From Alphaproteobacteria bacterium (GTDB lineage Bacteria > Pseudomonadota > Alphaproteobacteria > Caulobacterales > Hyphomonadaceae), in contig JAHJSB010000038.1 of NCBI GenBank assembly GCA_018830285.1, positions 31,308 to 95,307 on the forward strand: a stretch of DNA of 64,000 nucleotides, given 5' to 3'. Each line of letters opens with the position of its first letter. The first letter of the stretch is position 1. Of the stretch, positions 40,859 to 50,132 are shown piece by piece. Below the pieces are notes generated by a model. The model ran no database searches, was not told the DNA's origin, and was given only the letters and a program-made list of their open reading frames with translations. The position numbers and the translations under genes are program-made.

Positions 40859-42952
40859 TCAATGGGTGAGCGAGAGGCGGACAAAGACGCCGCGCCCTGC
40901 CCCGGGCACCCGGGTGCCGGGCACGACATCGCTGTCGCCATTGCGGTTATAGCCCGACAGGTGGTCGCGATAGACCTGGTCCAGCAGGTTCTCGACCCCG
41001 GCCGAGAGCCGGACGCCGTCACGCACCTGCCAGTCGCCAAACAGGTTGAGCACGCCATAGCCCGGCGTTCCTGCCTCGCTATTGGTGGCCGAGACGTCGG
41101 TTTGCTCGGCGACAAGTCGGGCCTCGAGCGTGGCCGACCAGGCCGCCGCCTCCCAGGTCAGGCCCGTGGTCAGGCTGGGCGGAGCAACGCGGTAGAGATT
41201 GTCGTCCACGTCACGCCGTTCGCCGCGCACATAGGAGAGCACGCCGTCGACCCGGAGTGGGCCGTCGAAATCATAACCGGCATCGAGGTCGAACCCGTAG
41301 AGCCACGCATCGACATTGGCCCAGCGGAGCGGTGTGGAATCGCCGCTCATAGCGGCGACCATCTCGACGGTCGTGTCGGCCACGCCCGGCGTGTCGTCAA
41401 AGGCGACGCCCTGGATATAGTCGTCGACCTGGCGGACATAGATTGTCGGGCGGGCATAGGCGCGCGGGGTGGCAAAGTCGAAACCCGCCTCGGCCAGCCA
41501 GGCTGTTTCCGGCTTGAGGGCGAGATCGCCGACATAGATATTGCCGTCGGCCAGCCCGCCGCTGGCACTGGTCGGCAGCCAGCCGAAGCGCTGGATATAG
41601 CCGGGCATCTTCTGTTTTCGGGCAAGCGTGAGGCGCCAGGACAGGCCGTTTTCCGCCGGGGTCCAGAACCGGGCGACGCCATCGGCGGTGGTGTCCTCGC
41701 CATCGGTGTTGCCGGTATTGAAGGCAGCAGCCAGCATGCGCGGGCCCATTGGCAGGGCTGGGCCGACCGAGGCGTCGCCGGCTTGGTAGTCATTCTGGTC
41801 GACGCGCAGGCCGAGTTCCGCTTCGACCGGCCCGATCGGCCCGGTCCATTCGGCAAAGGCCCCGGTGCGGCGCAGGGTAATGTCCGGGAACGGCGTGACG
41901 AAGAAGCCTGCATTGTTCGGATTCGTGATCGTCACTTCGTGTTCGGACTCTTCAGTGTCCAGGCCGATCTGCAGCTCGCCGCCCGACAGGGCGAAGCCGA
42001 GCGCGATGTCGGCGCCGCGTGTTGTCGCATCCGCATGGGAGGCGCGTGCTGCCATCATGCCGGGCGAGGGCCGCATGCTGAAATTGTCCATCAGGTGCGA
42101 AACGTCGGTGTAGTGAACCGAGGCCTCCAGCGAAGCGGCCCCGATCTCGGCGGCATAGGCGAGCCGGGCGAAATCCGTATCGAAATACTGGATATCCATC
42201 GGGAAAGGCGGGTTGCCTGAGGGGCCGGTATTCTGGCGACGAAGATCCAGGCTGAAATCGCCTACCCCGGTCTTCACGCCGGTGGAGACGCCAAAGACAG
42301 AGCGTTCGAAGGACGTGCCGCCTATCGTGCCGTCGGCATAGTCGGTATCACTGCCCTCTTCATAGGCGCCGAGCAGGTTGAAACGCCATGTGTCGTTCGC
42401 GGCGCCGATGATGCCGCCGGTAGAGACGCTGTCATTGATGCTGCGCGCGCCGAGGCTGAGATCATAGCCGTATTCGGCGGCGTCGCCCGAGGCATAGTCG
42501 ATGCGTTTGAAAACGGCATCGGCGCCGCCCGCGAGGCCGGGGCCTTGCGAAACCGGGCTGACGCCGCGATCGATGACCACGGCAGCAACCAGAGGGGCCG
42601 GTGCATAGTGGAAGACCGGGTCCATCAGGTTAGGCCCGCCGGAGGCAAAGCGCTGGCCGTCAACGCGCAGGTTCAGCCGTTCGCCGAACAGGCCGCGATA
42701 GGCCATCTGGCCCGAGACTTCGCCATTGCCGATACGAGCCCCGCCCGGCGTGCGGGCGGAAAGATAGGTGACATCGCCGCCCTGAAGGGGTGCGCCGTCA
42801 GGCGTGACGGCGTGCTGTGTCGCCGTGTCGAGGCGCGAGCCGGTGACGACGATGACGTCCTGGAGGGCAGGTTCGGATTCCTGCGCAACAGCAACAGGCA
42901 GCAGGGCGGACAGGGCCATCAGCCCCGCGCCGCAAAACAAGTGTGGTTTCAT
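40859..42952 (-). CDS. TonB-dependent receptor (copper receptor-like)
   Basis: 697 residues from ATG 42952. Signal peptide (KPHLFCGAGLMALSALLPVAVA), plug domain with VIVVTGSRLDTATQ and MAYRGLFGERLNLRVDGQ, and a beta barrel ending in FVRLSLTH (terminal aromatic pattern imperfect). The segment QRFGWLPTSASGGLADGNIYVGDLALKPE is characteristic of OprC/NosA-type copper receptors. With the upstream DUF2946-like gene this suggests copper or another metal ion. Substrate is inferred from that neighbourhood and motif, not proven. Confidence 0.85.
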   Translation of the reverse strand: MKPHLFCGAGLMALSALLPVAVAQESEPALQDVIVVTGSRLDTATQHAVTPDGAPLQGGDVTYLSARTPGGARIGNGEVSGQMAYRGLFGERLNLRVDGQRFASGGPNLMDPVFHYAPAPLVAAVVIDRGVSPVSQGPGLAGGADAVFKRIDYASGDAAEYGYDLSLGARSINDSVSTGGIIGAANDTWRFNLLGAYEEGSDTDYADGTIGGTSFERSVFGVSTGVKTGVGDFSLDLRRQNTGPSGNPPFPMDIQYFDTDFARLAYAAEIGAASLEASVHYTDVSHLMDNFSMRPSPGMMAARASHADATTRGADIALGFALSGGELQIGLDTEESEHEVTITNPNNAGFFVTPFPDITLRRTGAFAEWTGPIGPVEAELGLRVDQNDYQAGDASVGPALPMGPRMLAAAFNTGNTDGEDTTADGVARFWTPAENGLSWRLTLARKQKMPGYIQRFGWLPTSASGGLADGNIYVGDLALKPETAWLAEAGFDFATPRAYARPTIYVRQVDDYIQGVAFDDTPGVADTTVEMVAAMSGDSTPLRWANVDAWLYGFDLDAGYDFDGPLRVDGVLSYVRGERRDVDDNLYRVAPPSLTTGLTWEAAAWSATLEARLVAEQTDVSATNSEAGTPGYGVLNLFGDWQVRDGVRLSAGVENLLDQVYRDHLSGYNRNGDSDVVPGTRVPGAGRGVFVRLSLTH

Positions 42953-43020
42953 TTTATGTATCCGTTCGACCCGGACGATGCCGGGCACTGGTCTGATTGA
43001 GGAGGGCGTGTCGGATTCAA

Positions 43021-43491
43021 TCAGGCGCGGACGGGTGGCCCCCTGGCCGGAAGCGGCGCACGGGCGCGCCGGTAGGCAAGCGTATTGATAACGGGCCGGT
43101 CGCCCAGGAGCGGCGGACCGTAGATCGCCGCCAGCAACATGTCCGGCAGGAGCGGCAGGTCAAACACGGCGGTTGATGCAAACGGACAGGTCGCGGACGG
43201 CGACGTCGTGTCATCAGGCGGGGGTGGCGCCGGCGTCTCGTCACCATCGACCTCGGTCATGCTTCCAGTATGGGGGTTGAGCGACATGAAGCGCTCGGTC
43301 GTTCCGCCGCAGATGCGGATCACGATATCTCCGGCCTCCGCCGAACGGTCGAGCATGTAGCCGGTGGGCACAAGCGCGCGCATCACCATCAGCAGGGATA
43401 CTGCTGTGATAAGCCAGAAGCGCATCGGCGCGGATGGGAAAAGCCGCTTGAGCATGGCGGATCGATAGCGTTGCCGGGGCGAGCTGGCCAT
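43021..43491 (-). CDS. DUF2946-like protein
   Basis: 156 residues; alternative start ATG 43455. One membrane helix near the N-terminus (FWLITAVSLLMVMRALVPTGYML), followed by a Cys/Pro-rich periplasmic region with IRICGGTTE and ATCPFAST. DUF2946 proteins are small envelope proteins often next to TonB receptors or copper genes. The gene lies 68 bases upstream of the receptor start on the same strand. Function unknown, possibly metal handling. Confidence 0.65.
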   Translation of the reverse strand: MASSPRQRYRSAMLKRLFPSAPMRFWLITAVSLLMVMRALVPTGYMLDRSAEAGDIVIRICGGTTERFMSLNPHTGSMTEVDGDETPAPPPPDDTTSPSATCPFASTAVFDLPLLPDMLLAAIYGPPLLGDRPVINTLAYRRARAPLPARGPPVRA

Positions 43492-43530
43492 GCGGCAATG
43501 TCACCGCAGCCGATGCGGGCACCCGGTCCC

Positions 43531-44022
43531 CTACGCCGCTGTGACCAGCCCCGAGAGCTGGCTCGCGTCGCCAGCCAGATTGCGGACCATCACGCGGGCC
43601 TGGTCCTGCGGGCCGGGAAAGGTGAGCTGGTGTTTCGGCGTGACGGTGAAACCTATCTCGCCAAAATAGGCAGGTGCGCCGATGAGGATGGCGGCGGGCC
43701 AGCCGGCTTTCTCGCCCGCTTCCAGCGCTTCACCCGTTATCGAGAGACCGAGGCGGCTGCCCTGGTGCGACGGGGCGACGGCAACGGGTCCGTAGAACAG
43801 CGCTCGCGTGCGCCCCTCCCCAACGGTCAAAGGCCAGACGCGGCAGACACCGATGACCTCGCCGTCCAAGATGGCAACGCGGCTGATCTCCGGCAGAGAG
43901 CGCGAAAACTCGCGCAGGCGCTCAGCCGTCTTGGCAAAGTGGCCAGGACCGAACGTGGCATCGAACAGGGTTTCGATGGCAGCCGCGTGCACGGCAGGGG
44001 TTTCAGGAATGATCTCAAGCAT
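43531..44022 (-). CDS. GNAT N-acetyltransferase (YhbS-like)
   Basis: 163 residues from ATG 44022. Acetyl-CoA loop VAVAPSHQGSRLGLSITGEALEAGE, and LIGAPAYFGEIGFTV, typical of YhbS-like acetyltransferases. The open frame continues upstream to 44643 but that part lies within the APC gene on the same strand and is not coherent. Substrate unknown. Confidence 0.83.
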   Translation of the reverse strand: MLEIIPETPAVHAAAIETLFDATFGPGHFAKTAERLREFSRSLPEISRVAILDGEVIGVCRVWPLTVGEGRTRALFYGPVAVAPSHQGSRLGLSITGEALEAGEKAGWPAAILIGAPAYFGEIGFTVTPKHQLTFPGPQDQARVMVRNLAGDASQLSGLVTAA

Positions 44023-44072
44023 GGCGAGCGGCCTTAAGGCGCATCCTTGGCCGGCGCAAGCACGTTGTCCGG

Positions 44073-45347
44073 TCAACCGAACCGGATTTTCAGCAGTCGC
44101 CGCAGGACAAGGGCGAGCGCCAGAATGGCCGTAGCCGTCAGGATGATGAACGGTTGCAGCCAGACCGAGAGACCGAGGCAGCCGACGAGGCCGAGCGCGG
44201 GCACGATCGGGGGGCAGAGTCGCTCCGCCGGGCCAAGGCGCAAGGCGGCGAGATTGGTAATGGCGTAATAGACCAGCACGGTGAAAGCGCTGAAACTCCA
44301 GACAAGCGCCAGCCCGCCAAACGCGGCCATCGCGGCGATGACGGCGCCGACGCACAGGCTGGCCGCCAGGGGTTGGCCGCCGCGGTCGAGCTGGCCCAGC
44401 CGCAGCGGCAGGTCCCCTTCCCGTCCCATGGCCAGAACAACGCGCGACAGGCCGAGAATGAGGTTGAGCAGGACGCCTGCCATTGCGGTGACAGCCGCGA
44501 CGATCACCAGCAGGCTGAGCCAGGGCGCGCCGAGCCGGGCAGCGACCGCTTGCAGCGGCGCGGCTGTGCGGGTCGTGGCGTCGGCGAACTGCGCAGCGCC
44601 GAGTACGTTCAGGCCGCCGGTGAGAATGGCGAGATAGAGGCAAGTGGAGACAAGCAGTGTGAGGATGATAGCGCGCGGAATGGTGCGGCGGGGCGACCGG
44701 ACCTCCTCGCCCAGCGTTGCGATACGGCCATAGCCGGTGAAGGCCACGAAGAGGAGCGCCGTCGCTTCGAGGAAGCTGGCGGGCGCGAAGGGTGTCGTCG
44801 GATTGGCGACCTGTTCCCCGGCGGGTGACAGCAAGGCCATGGCACTCAGTATGATCAGAACGAGCAGGGTGACCGTAACGAGCAGGGCATTGACCGGATT
44901 GGCCCGGCGCAGGCCCAGTACGACCAGGCCCGTCATGGCCACGACAACGACGCTGGCGACGAGATTGGTGAGCGCAGGATCCATGCCAAGGCCTGCCAGG
45001 ACATAGCCCGACAAGCCGATCGCCGCTGCGGCGGCGCTGGCCGACTTGGCCAGAAGGAAAGCGAGCCCGGCACCGAAACCGAAATCGGGTCCGAGATAGC
45101 GATAGCCATAGGCATAGGTGCCGCCGCTCACCGGGTGGCTGGCGGCCAGTTCTGCGCTGGACAGCGCATTGAACGCCGCCAGCATGGCGGCAAGACAGAG
45201 CGCGAGCACTGCCCAGCTGCCGGTCACACCCACGGCGAGGCCGAGACTGACAAAGACTCCCGTGCCGAGGATGGACCCGAGCCCCAGCAATACCGCGCCG
45301 CGCAGGCCTACGGTGCGATCCATCGCGCGCGCTGTATCAGATGGCAT
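44073..45347 (-). CDS. APC family amino acid permease
   Basis: 424 residues with about 12 transmembrane helices. First helix GAVLLGLGSILGTGVFVSLG has the APC substrate-binding GxG motif; SAELAASHPVSGGTYAYGYRYLGP matches the cationic/basic amino acid transporter subgroup. Substrate unknown. An in-frame ATG at 45323 is a shorter start. It is followed by the GNAT gene on the same strand, 51 bases apart. Confidence 0.9.
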   Translation of the reverse strand: MPSDTARAMDRTVGLRGAVLLGLGSILGTGVFVSLGLAVGVTGSWAVLALCLAAMLAAFNALSSAELAASHPVSGGTYAYGYRYLGPDFGFGAGLAFLLAKSASAAAAAIGLSGYVLAGLGMDPALTNLVASVVVVAMTGLVVLGLRRANPVNALLVTVTLLVLIILSAMALLSPAGEQVANPTTPFAPASFLEATALLFVAFTGYGRIATLGEEVRSPRRTIPRAIILTLLVSTCLYLAILTGGLNVLGAAQFADATTRTAAPLQAVAARLGAPWLSLLVIVAAVTAMAGVLLNLILGLSRVVLAMGREGDLPLRLGQLDRGGQPLAASLCVGAVIAAMAAFGGLALVWSFSAFTVLVYYAITNLAALRLGPAERLCPPIVPALGLVGCLGLSVWLQPFIILTATAILALALVLRRLLKIRFG

Positions 45348-45359
45348 CAGATGGGCGCC

Positions 45360-46271
45360 TTAATTCTGGCCGGGTTCGAAGACCGCATCGCGGTTGGTGA
45401 GGAGCTCATAGGCGACGTGCTGTTTCAGCTTTTCCGTCAGGGCCGTCGAATCGCCCTGCAGACGCTCAGGCGTAATCAGGTTGCCAAAAGTCATGCGGAA
45501 TTCCGAACCGCGCTTGTTGAGCAGTTCGTGGAAGAGCGTGATGTCGCGCAGTTCGTCATTGAGGTCGCAGAAAAGATAATAGAGCGCGGAATTGCGGGCA
45601 TCGACATTGAGCGGCAGGATCGGTGCCTTCTGCTTGCGGGCGAGGCCGATCACGGTGGAGAACCAGTCCTTTTCCTGCAGGGCGCCATCCACACGGCGGG
45701 CAAGGCGCCCGGACGGAAAGATGACGACGCATTTTTCCTCGGCGAAGGCCTCTGCGGCGCGCTTCAGGGTCTCGCGCGTCTTGGCCGGCGTACGCTTGGC
45801 GGCGACCCATTCGACCGGGATGATGACATCCTCGAATCTCGGATTAACGCGCACGGCGTCTGCATTGGCCAGGAAGACGATATCGTCGCGCACCTGTTTC
45901 AAAAGATCCCAGACGGCGACCCCGTCGGCCAGGCCGGTGGGGTGGTTGGCGGCAATGATCAGCCGTCCGGATTTGGGCATGCGATCAATGGCATCAACCG
46001 AGAGGTCGAAAGCCAGCTGGCCGGAGAGCAGGTCGAAGGATTCGCGGCCATTGAGCTGGACGATCTCGTCGGCCATGCGCCGCGCCTTGCCATAGCCGAG
46101 CACCTGGTAGAGCACAGGCCGGACGAGCGGCCAGGACCAGCTTGACCGGAGCTTCGGGCAGCGCTCCTCGATCAGCACATCGACGATGTGCTGGTCCGTG
46201 TCCGCAGCGGCCTCGTGAAAGGCCGAGACGGCGGAACCCGCCTGAGGGGGTGTGGCGATCTCGTCTGTCAT
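45360..46271 (-). CDS. Lysophospholipid acyltransferase-family protein
   Basis: 303 residues from ATG 46271. The acyltransferase block I is IIAANHPTGLADGVAVWDLL (His...Asp), followed by RRTPxx and VVIFPSGRLARR (block III FPEG-like). The spacing His-x5-Asp fits OlsB/hemolysin-type acyltransferases more than PlsC. Likely transfers acyl chains in lipid synthesis; precise substrate unknown. Longer frame upstream (46331) adds a basic stretch without signals. Confidence 0.8.
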   Translation of the reverse strand: MTDEIATPPQAGSAVSAFHEAAADTDQHIVDVLIEERCPKLRSSWSWPLVRPVLYQVLGYGKARRMADEIVQLNGRESFDLLSGQLAFDLSVDAIDRMPKSGRLIIAANHPTGLADGVAVWDLLKQVRDDIVFLANADAVRVNPRFEDVIIPVEWVAAKRTPAKTRETLKRAAEAFAEEKCVVIFPSGRLARRVDGALQEKDWFSTVIGLARKQKAPILPLNVDARNSALYYLFCDLNDELRDITLFHELLNKRGSEFRMTFGNLITPERLQGDSTALTEKLKQHVAYELLTNRDAVFEPGQN

Positions 46272-46532
46272 GGCCTTTGTGCTTTTTTTGCATTTTTCTT
46301 TCAGGACCTGTCCCGAAGGCGCAGCATACATGAAGTCCCCTTACGGGAAAGCGGATGCGGCAGGATTCGCGCGCATGAAATACTTTCGAGAAAAGGACGA
46401 TCTGTAGAGATTTCAACACTTCGGAAAGTTCTGCTTTACCAAGCCGTAAGGCCCGCGTGGCAAGTTCCTCTCCAGACGGGCGCAGACAGATACTGACGCT
46501 CAGGCAGCACGAAACTTATCGGGGTAGAGTAT

Positions 46533-46964
46533 ATGAAAGTTCTTTGGGTTGAAGATCACGAGCCGGTCCGAGACATGTTGGCGATCGCCGCCGACAAGGC
46601 CGCCCGCTCGCGCATCCAGGTGGACCTCGTGATGGCCCCGACACTGATGGCCGCAGAGGCACGCCTGCGCCTGGAGCGCTTCGATCTTGTCGTGCTTGAC
46701 CTCGGCCTGCCCGACAGCGTCGACCCAGACATGACGATCGCCCGCGTCGCCAATATGGGCAAGTATCGCATCGCGGTCGTGTCTTCCATGGATACACGTG
46801 ACCAGGTCGTGGCCGCCGCGTTGCGTTGCGGCGCCAATATCGCCCCGAAAGCCGTGTTCAAGGCGACCCTGCCCTTCAACCGCTTCATCCAGCGGCCCGA
46901 CACGTTCGAGGACTTCCTGCTGGAACAGATGCCCGCCGCTGCTGTTCCAGCACGCGCCGCCTGA
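46533..46964 (+). CDS. Single-domain response regulator
   Basis: 143 residues, a lone receiver (REC) domain. Acidic pocket E7-D8, phosphoacceptor D56 (VVLDLGLPDS), switch Ser at 84/85 (VVSSM), and conserved Lys106 in APKAVF. No output domain. Such stand-alone receivers act in phosphorelays (for example DivK-like, CpdR-like) but this sequence is not close enough to name. It ends in a strong terminator and has no kinase partner next to it. Confidence 0.88.
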   Translation: MKVLWVEDHEPVRDMLAIAADKAARSRIQVDLVMAPTLMAAEARLRLERFDLVVLDLGLPDSVDPDMTIARVANMGKYRIAVVSSMDTRDQVVAAALRCGANIAPKAVFKATLPFNRFIQRPDTFEDFLLEQMPAAAVPARAA

Positions 46965-47012
46965 GCCGTTCGCGCATGAGGTGCTTGCGCTTGCAGACTC
47001 CTGTATGACCTT

Positions 47013-47055
47013 GCTAAGCCGCCCGGTGAATGTAACCGGGCGGCTTAGCCCTTTT
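47013..47055 (+). terminator. Strong intrinsic terminator
   Basis: Perfect 15-bp stem (47013-47027 with 47035-47049), 7-base loop, then CCTTTT. It lies about 50 bases after the receiver gene stop and 17 bases before the rhomboid start, so the receiver gene is monocistronic and the rhomboid gene has a separate or very short leader. Confidence 0.85.
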
Positions 47056-47071
47056 ATGGACCTGGAACGCC

Positions 47072-47686
47072 ATGGACGCCGTGCAAGTCTATCCCGCCAC
47101 GCTGGTGTTGATCGCGATGAACGTGATTGCCAGCGTCGTGGCGTTCAACAACCCGGAATTTTTCGACCGTTACTCGTTCTGGATCAAGCCGATCCGACAG
47201 GGCGAGGAATGGCACCGCTTTGTCACGTCGGCCTTCCTGCACGTCAACGGCCTGCACCTGTTCATCAACATGTATGTGCTCTACATGTTCGGCCAGATCC
47301 TGGAGGCCTATGTCGGCTCCGGCGGGTTCCTGATCCTCTACGCCGCGTCGCTGCTGGGCGGAAATGTCTGGGAGTATGCCGACAAGCGCAACCAGCCGGG
47401 CTATCGCTCCGTTGGCGCTTCGGGCGCGACATCCGGCGTGATCACGGGCTTTTGCCTGTTCTATCCGTTCGCGACACTTTACCTGTTCTTCGCAATCCCG
47501 ATCTGGGCAATCGTGTTCGGCGCAGGTTTCATCATTGTGAGCTTTGTCCTGTCGCAGCGCGACCAGACCATGGTGGCCCACGGCGCCCACCTTGGCGGCG
47601 CCCTGACAGGGCTGGTGATTGCCATGCTGCTGCGGCCCGAAGCCTGGCGGCAGATGATCGACCAGGTGGCGTCACGGATTGGCTGA
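47072..47686 (+). CDS. Rhomboid family intramembrane serine protease
   Basis: 204 residues with about six transmembrane helices. Catalytic Ser117 in GASGAT, catalytic His near 173 in GAHLGG, and HLFINMYVL with the oxyanion-region His-x3-Asn. Cleaves transmembrane substrates; targets unknown. The following gene starts 8 bases after its stop, so the pair is probably transcribed together. Confidence 0.9.
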   Translation: MDAVQVYPATLVLIAMNVIASVVAFNNPEFFDRYSFWIKPIRQGEEWHRFVTSAFLHVNGLHLFINMYVLYMFGQILEAYVGSGGFLILYAASLLGGNVWEYADKRNQPGYRSVGASGATSGVITGFCLFYPFATLYLFFAIPIWAIVFGAGFIIVSFVLSQRDQTMVAHGAHLGGALTGLVIAMLLRPEAWRQMIDQVASRIG

Positions 47687-47693
47687 CAGCACG

Positions 47694-48824
47694 ATGACCT
47701 CCGTGCTGGCGCGATACGAGGCCCGGATCGCCGACGGCGTGATCGACGCAGACAGCGCGCAGGCGGAAGCGGCTGCCCGTCTAGACGCGCTGGCAACGGC
47801 GCTCGCCGGCAAGCGCAAGAGCGGCTGGTTTTCAAAGCCTGCGCCGGTGACCGGCCTTTACCTCTGGGGCGGGGTCGGGCGCGGCAAGTCCATGCTGATG
47901 GACCTGTTCTTTGACGTCGCGCCCGTGACGCCGAAACGGCGGGTGCATTTCCATGAATTCATGGGCAGCGTGCACGACATGCTCGGCGAATGGCGCAAGC
48001 TGGACGCGACCGCCCGCAAGCGGTCGCCCTGGTATGTCAGGGGAGCCGGCGGCGACCCGATCGCGCCAGCCGCGAAACGCATCGCCTCTGGCGCGAGCCT
48101 GCTTTGTTTCGATGAATTCCAGGTCACGCAGATTGCCGATGCGATGATTCTGTCGCGCCTGTTTGAAGCGCTGTTCGCGGCCGGCGTGACCGTCGTTGCA
48201 ACCTCCAACCGGCATCCTGACGACCTGTATGCCGACGGGATCAACCGGCCCCTCTTCCTGCCCTTCGTGAAGATGCTGAAAGCCAATTGCGATGTGTTCG
48301 AACTCGTGGCCGAACGCGACTACAGGCTTGACCGACTGAGCGAGGCGCCGGTCTGGTATGCGCCCCTGGACGAGGCGTCTGCGTCTGCACTCGACCGGGC
48401 CTGGCAACGCCTGACGCTGGGCGCACAGCCGCAGCACTGCACGCTGACCGTGAAGGGCCGCAAACTGGAGGTCACGCGCGAGGCGGCGGGGACCGCCCGC
48501 TTCACGTTCGAGGAACTCTGCGCCCGACCACTCGGCGCGCGCGACTATCATATGATCGCGGCCACGTTTCATACGGTGATCCTCGACGGCGTTCCCCTGC
48601 TCTCCCCGGAAAACCGCAATGAGGCCGCCCGGTTCGTAACGCTGATCGACGAGCTGTACGAGGCACGGGTGAAACTGGTGGCAAGCGCGGCGGCCGAACC
48701 GGACGCGCTCTACCCGACCGGCGATGGCAGTTTCGAGTTCGAGCGCACAGCCAGCCGCCTGCACGAGATGCGATCGACGGACTATTTCGCCGAAGAACAC
48801 CGGGCATTGCCGGACGGGGCATAA
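47694..48824 (+). CDS. zapE: Cell division protein ZapE (AFG1-like ATPase)
   Basis: 376 residues from ATG 47694; TTG 47679 is an alternative overlapping the rhomboid gene. AFG1/ZapE signatures: YLWGGVGRGKSMLMDLFFD (Walker A), RVHFHEFMGSVH, LLCFDEFQVTQIADAMIL (Walker B), VVATSNRHPDDLYADGINR, and the C-terminal YFAEEHRA-like tail. ZapE stabilises Z-rings in E. coli; yeast AFG1 acts in mitochondria. Family clear, role inferred. Confidence 0.93.
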   Translation: MTSVLARYEARIADGVIDADSAQAEAAARLDALATALAGKRKSGWFSKPAPVTGLYLWGGVGRGKSMLMDLFFDVAPVTPKRRVHFHEFMGSVHDMLGEWRKLDATARKRSPWYVRGAGGDPIAPAAKRIASGASLLCFDEFQVTQIADAMILSRLFEALFAAGVTVVATSNRHPDDLYADGINRPLFLPFVKMLKANCDVFELVAERDYRLDRLSEAPVWYAPLDEASASALDRAWQRLTLGAQPQHCTLTVKGRKLEVTREAAGTARFTFEELCARPLGARDYHMIAATFHTVILDGVPLLSPENRNEAARFVTLIDELYEARVKLVASAAAEPDALYPTGDGSFEFERTASRLHEMRSTDYFAEEHRALPDGA

Positions 48825-49040
48825 ACCGCCGCGCACCAAAACGTTACCAAACGCTCACAAATCTTGTCTTTTCCCTTCCCCTGCGGGGCCGTATTCTCTA
48901 TTTATGCTGCAGCGCGATGACATACATGCGCATTTCCGGGGAATACGCCGCCGCATAGCGGGGCTAGGAACATTCTCGGAACACCTGAAACGGGAACCGT
49001 CGCCGCAGCGCGGGATTGGTTCCATTAGGAGGATTTGAAT

Positions 49041-49955
49041 ATGGCTAACCCAGTTTCGGCCCGCAGTATGGCCGCTCTCAGCCCCGAACAGGGCCTCAGC
49101 CGGTATCTCAGCGAGATCCGCAAGTTCCCGATGCTCGAGAAGAACGAAGAATTCATGCTCGCCCGCAAGTGGCTTGAGAATGACGACACGGAGGCCGCCG
49201 AAAAGATGGTGACCTCCCACCTGCGCCTCGTGGCCAAGATCGCAATGGGCTATCGCGGCTATGGCCTGCCCATGGCGGAAGTGATTTCCGAAGGCAATGT
49301 CGGCCTGATGCAGGCCGTCAAGAAGTTCGACCCCGAAAAGGGCTTCCGCCTCGCCACCTATGCGATGTGGTGGATCCGCGCCGCGATCCAGGAATATATC
49401 CTGCGGTCGTGGAGCCTGGTGAAACTCGGCACGACCGCCGCGCAGAAGAAGCTGTTCTTCAACCTGCGCCGCCTGAAGGGTGAGATGAAGGCCCTGGACG
49501 AGGGCGACCTGCGCCCTGAACAGGCCCGCCTGATCGCCGAAAAGCTGAACGTGACGGAAGCCGAAGTCTATTCGATGAACGGGCGCATGTCCGGTTCGGA
49601 CGCCTCGCTGAACGTGCCGATGGGCACCGACGGCGACATGGAATGGCAGGACTGGCTGGCCGATGACGACCAGGGCCAGGCCGAGGAATTCGCCGACCGC
49701 CAGGAATACGATGCCCGCATGGACCTCCTGTCGAACGCGATGGAAGACCTGAACGAGCGCGAGCGCCACATCCTGACCGAGCGGCGCCTGTCCGAGGAAC
49801 CCAAGACGCTCGAAGAGCTGTCAGAGACTTATAATGTCAGCCGCGAACGTATCCGCCAGATCGAAGTGCGCGCGTTCGAGAAGCTGCAAAAGGCGATGAA
49901 GCGAATGGCCAAGGAACAGGGCCTGCCCGTGACGCCGGGCGCTGTCGCGCACTGA
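49041..49955 (+). CDS. rpoH: RNA polymerase sigma-32 factor RpoH
   Basis: 304 residues. Heat-shock sigma factor. Region 2: MVTSHLRLVAKIAMGYRGYGLPMAEVISEGNVGLMQAVKKFDPEKGFRLATYAMWWIRAAIQEYILR. The RpoH box, which binds chaperones and core, is seen as QKKLFFNLRRLK. Region 4.2: ETYNVSRERIRQIEVRAFEKLQ. AGGAGGAT is 8 bases before the ATG. Three GGAAC pentamers (48967, 48978, 48993) lie upstream but I could not fit them to a clean promoter. Confidence 0.97.
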   Translation: MANPVSARSMAALSPEQGLSRYLSEIRKFPMLEKNEEFMLARKWLENDDTEAAEKMVTSHLRLVAKIAMGYRGYGLPMAEVISEGNVGLMQAVKKFDPEKGFRLATYAMWWIRAAIQEYILRSWSLVKLGTTAAQKKLFFNLRRLKGEMKALDEGDLRPEQARLIAEKLNVTEAEVYSMNGRMSGSDASLNVPMGTDGDMEWQDWLADDDQGQAEEFADRQEYDARMDLLSNAMEDLNERERHILTERRLSEEPKTLEELSETYNVSRERIRQIEVRAFEKLQKAMKRMAKEQGLPVTPGAVAH

Positions 49956-49984
49956 CACAGCCGGACGTCATAGAGATAACAGAC

Positions 49985-50011
49985 AGCCGCGACCCAAGGG
50001 TCGCGGCTTTT
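49985..50011 (+). terminator. rpoH intrinsic terminator
   Basis: Stem AGCCGCGACC/GGTCGCGGCT (10 bp) with loop CAAG, followed by TTTT at 50008-50011, 29 bases after the rpoH stop. A diverged trmH-like fragment starts immediately after it. Confidence 0.85.
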
Positions 50012-50014
50012 GTG

Positions 50015-50077
50015 TCTGTGCGCGAGAAAGACCTGACATCCGGCCTTGGCGGCCTGTTCATTGTCGAGGCAGAGGTG
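50015..50077 (+). pseudogene. Diverged 5' fragment of a TrmH-type methyltransferase gene
   Basis: 21 codons (50015-50077) align to codons 19-39 of the intact TrmH-type gene at 50551-50613. Fifteen of 21 residues are identical (consensus REKDLTSG.GG.FI.E...V) and 47 of 63 bases match, most differences being at third positions. The fragment has no start codon or continuation. It sits between the rpoH terminator and the stress-type promoter of the next gene, so it is likely a displaced remnant of an older or second copy. Confidence 0.7.
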
Positions 50078-50079
50078 AC

Positions 50080-50104
50080 GGAACCCGGACGGCGCGAAAC
50101 CGTT
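50080..50104 (+). promoter_or_regulatory. EcfG-type (general stress response) promoter
   Basis: GGAAC at 50080-50084 and CGTT at 50101-50104 with a spacing of exactly 16 bases, a perfect match to the alphaproteobacterial EcfG/sigma-T consensus GGAAC-N16/17-CGTT. It precedes the RBS AAGGAG of the RcnB-like gene by 15 bases, so transcription would start about 8-15 bases after CGTT. I found no other perfect match in an intergenic region of this window. Confidence 0.75.
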
Positions 50105-50132
50105 GCTCCCTCGCTTACAAGGAGTAGATGTA

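Noticed and set aside
40736..42220. 494-codon frame antisense to the TonB receptor
   Set aside because: Shadow; the receptor plug and barrel motifs are on the minus strand.
48863..48897. CTTG...TATTCT as a sigma-32 promoter of rpoH
   Set aside because: Spacing is about 22 bases, too long for the known consensus.
48967..49002. Three GGAAC pentamers upstream of rpoH as an EcfG promoter
   Set aside because: No CGTT at 16-17 bases from any of them; best is GGAAC-N15-CGTC, so not supported.
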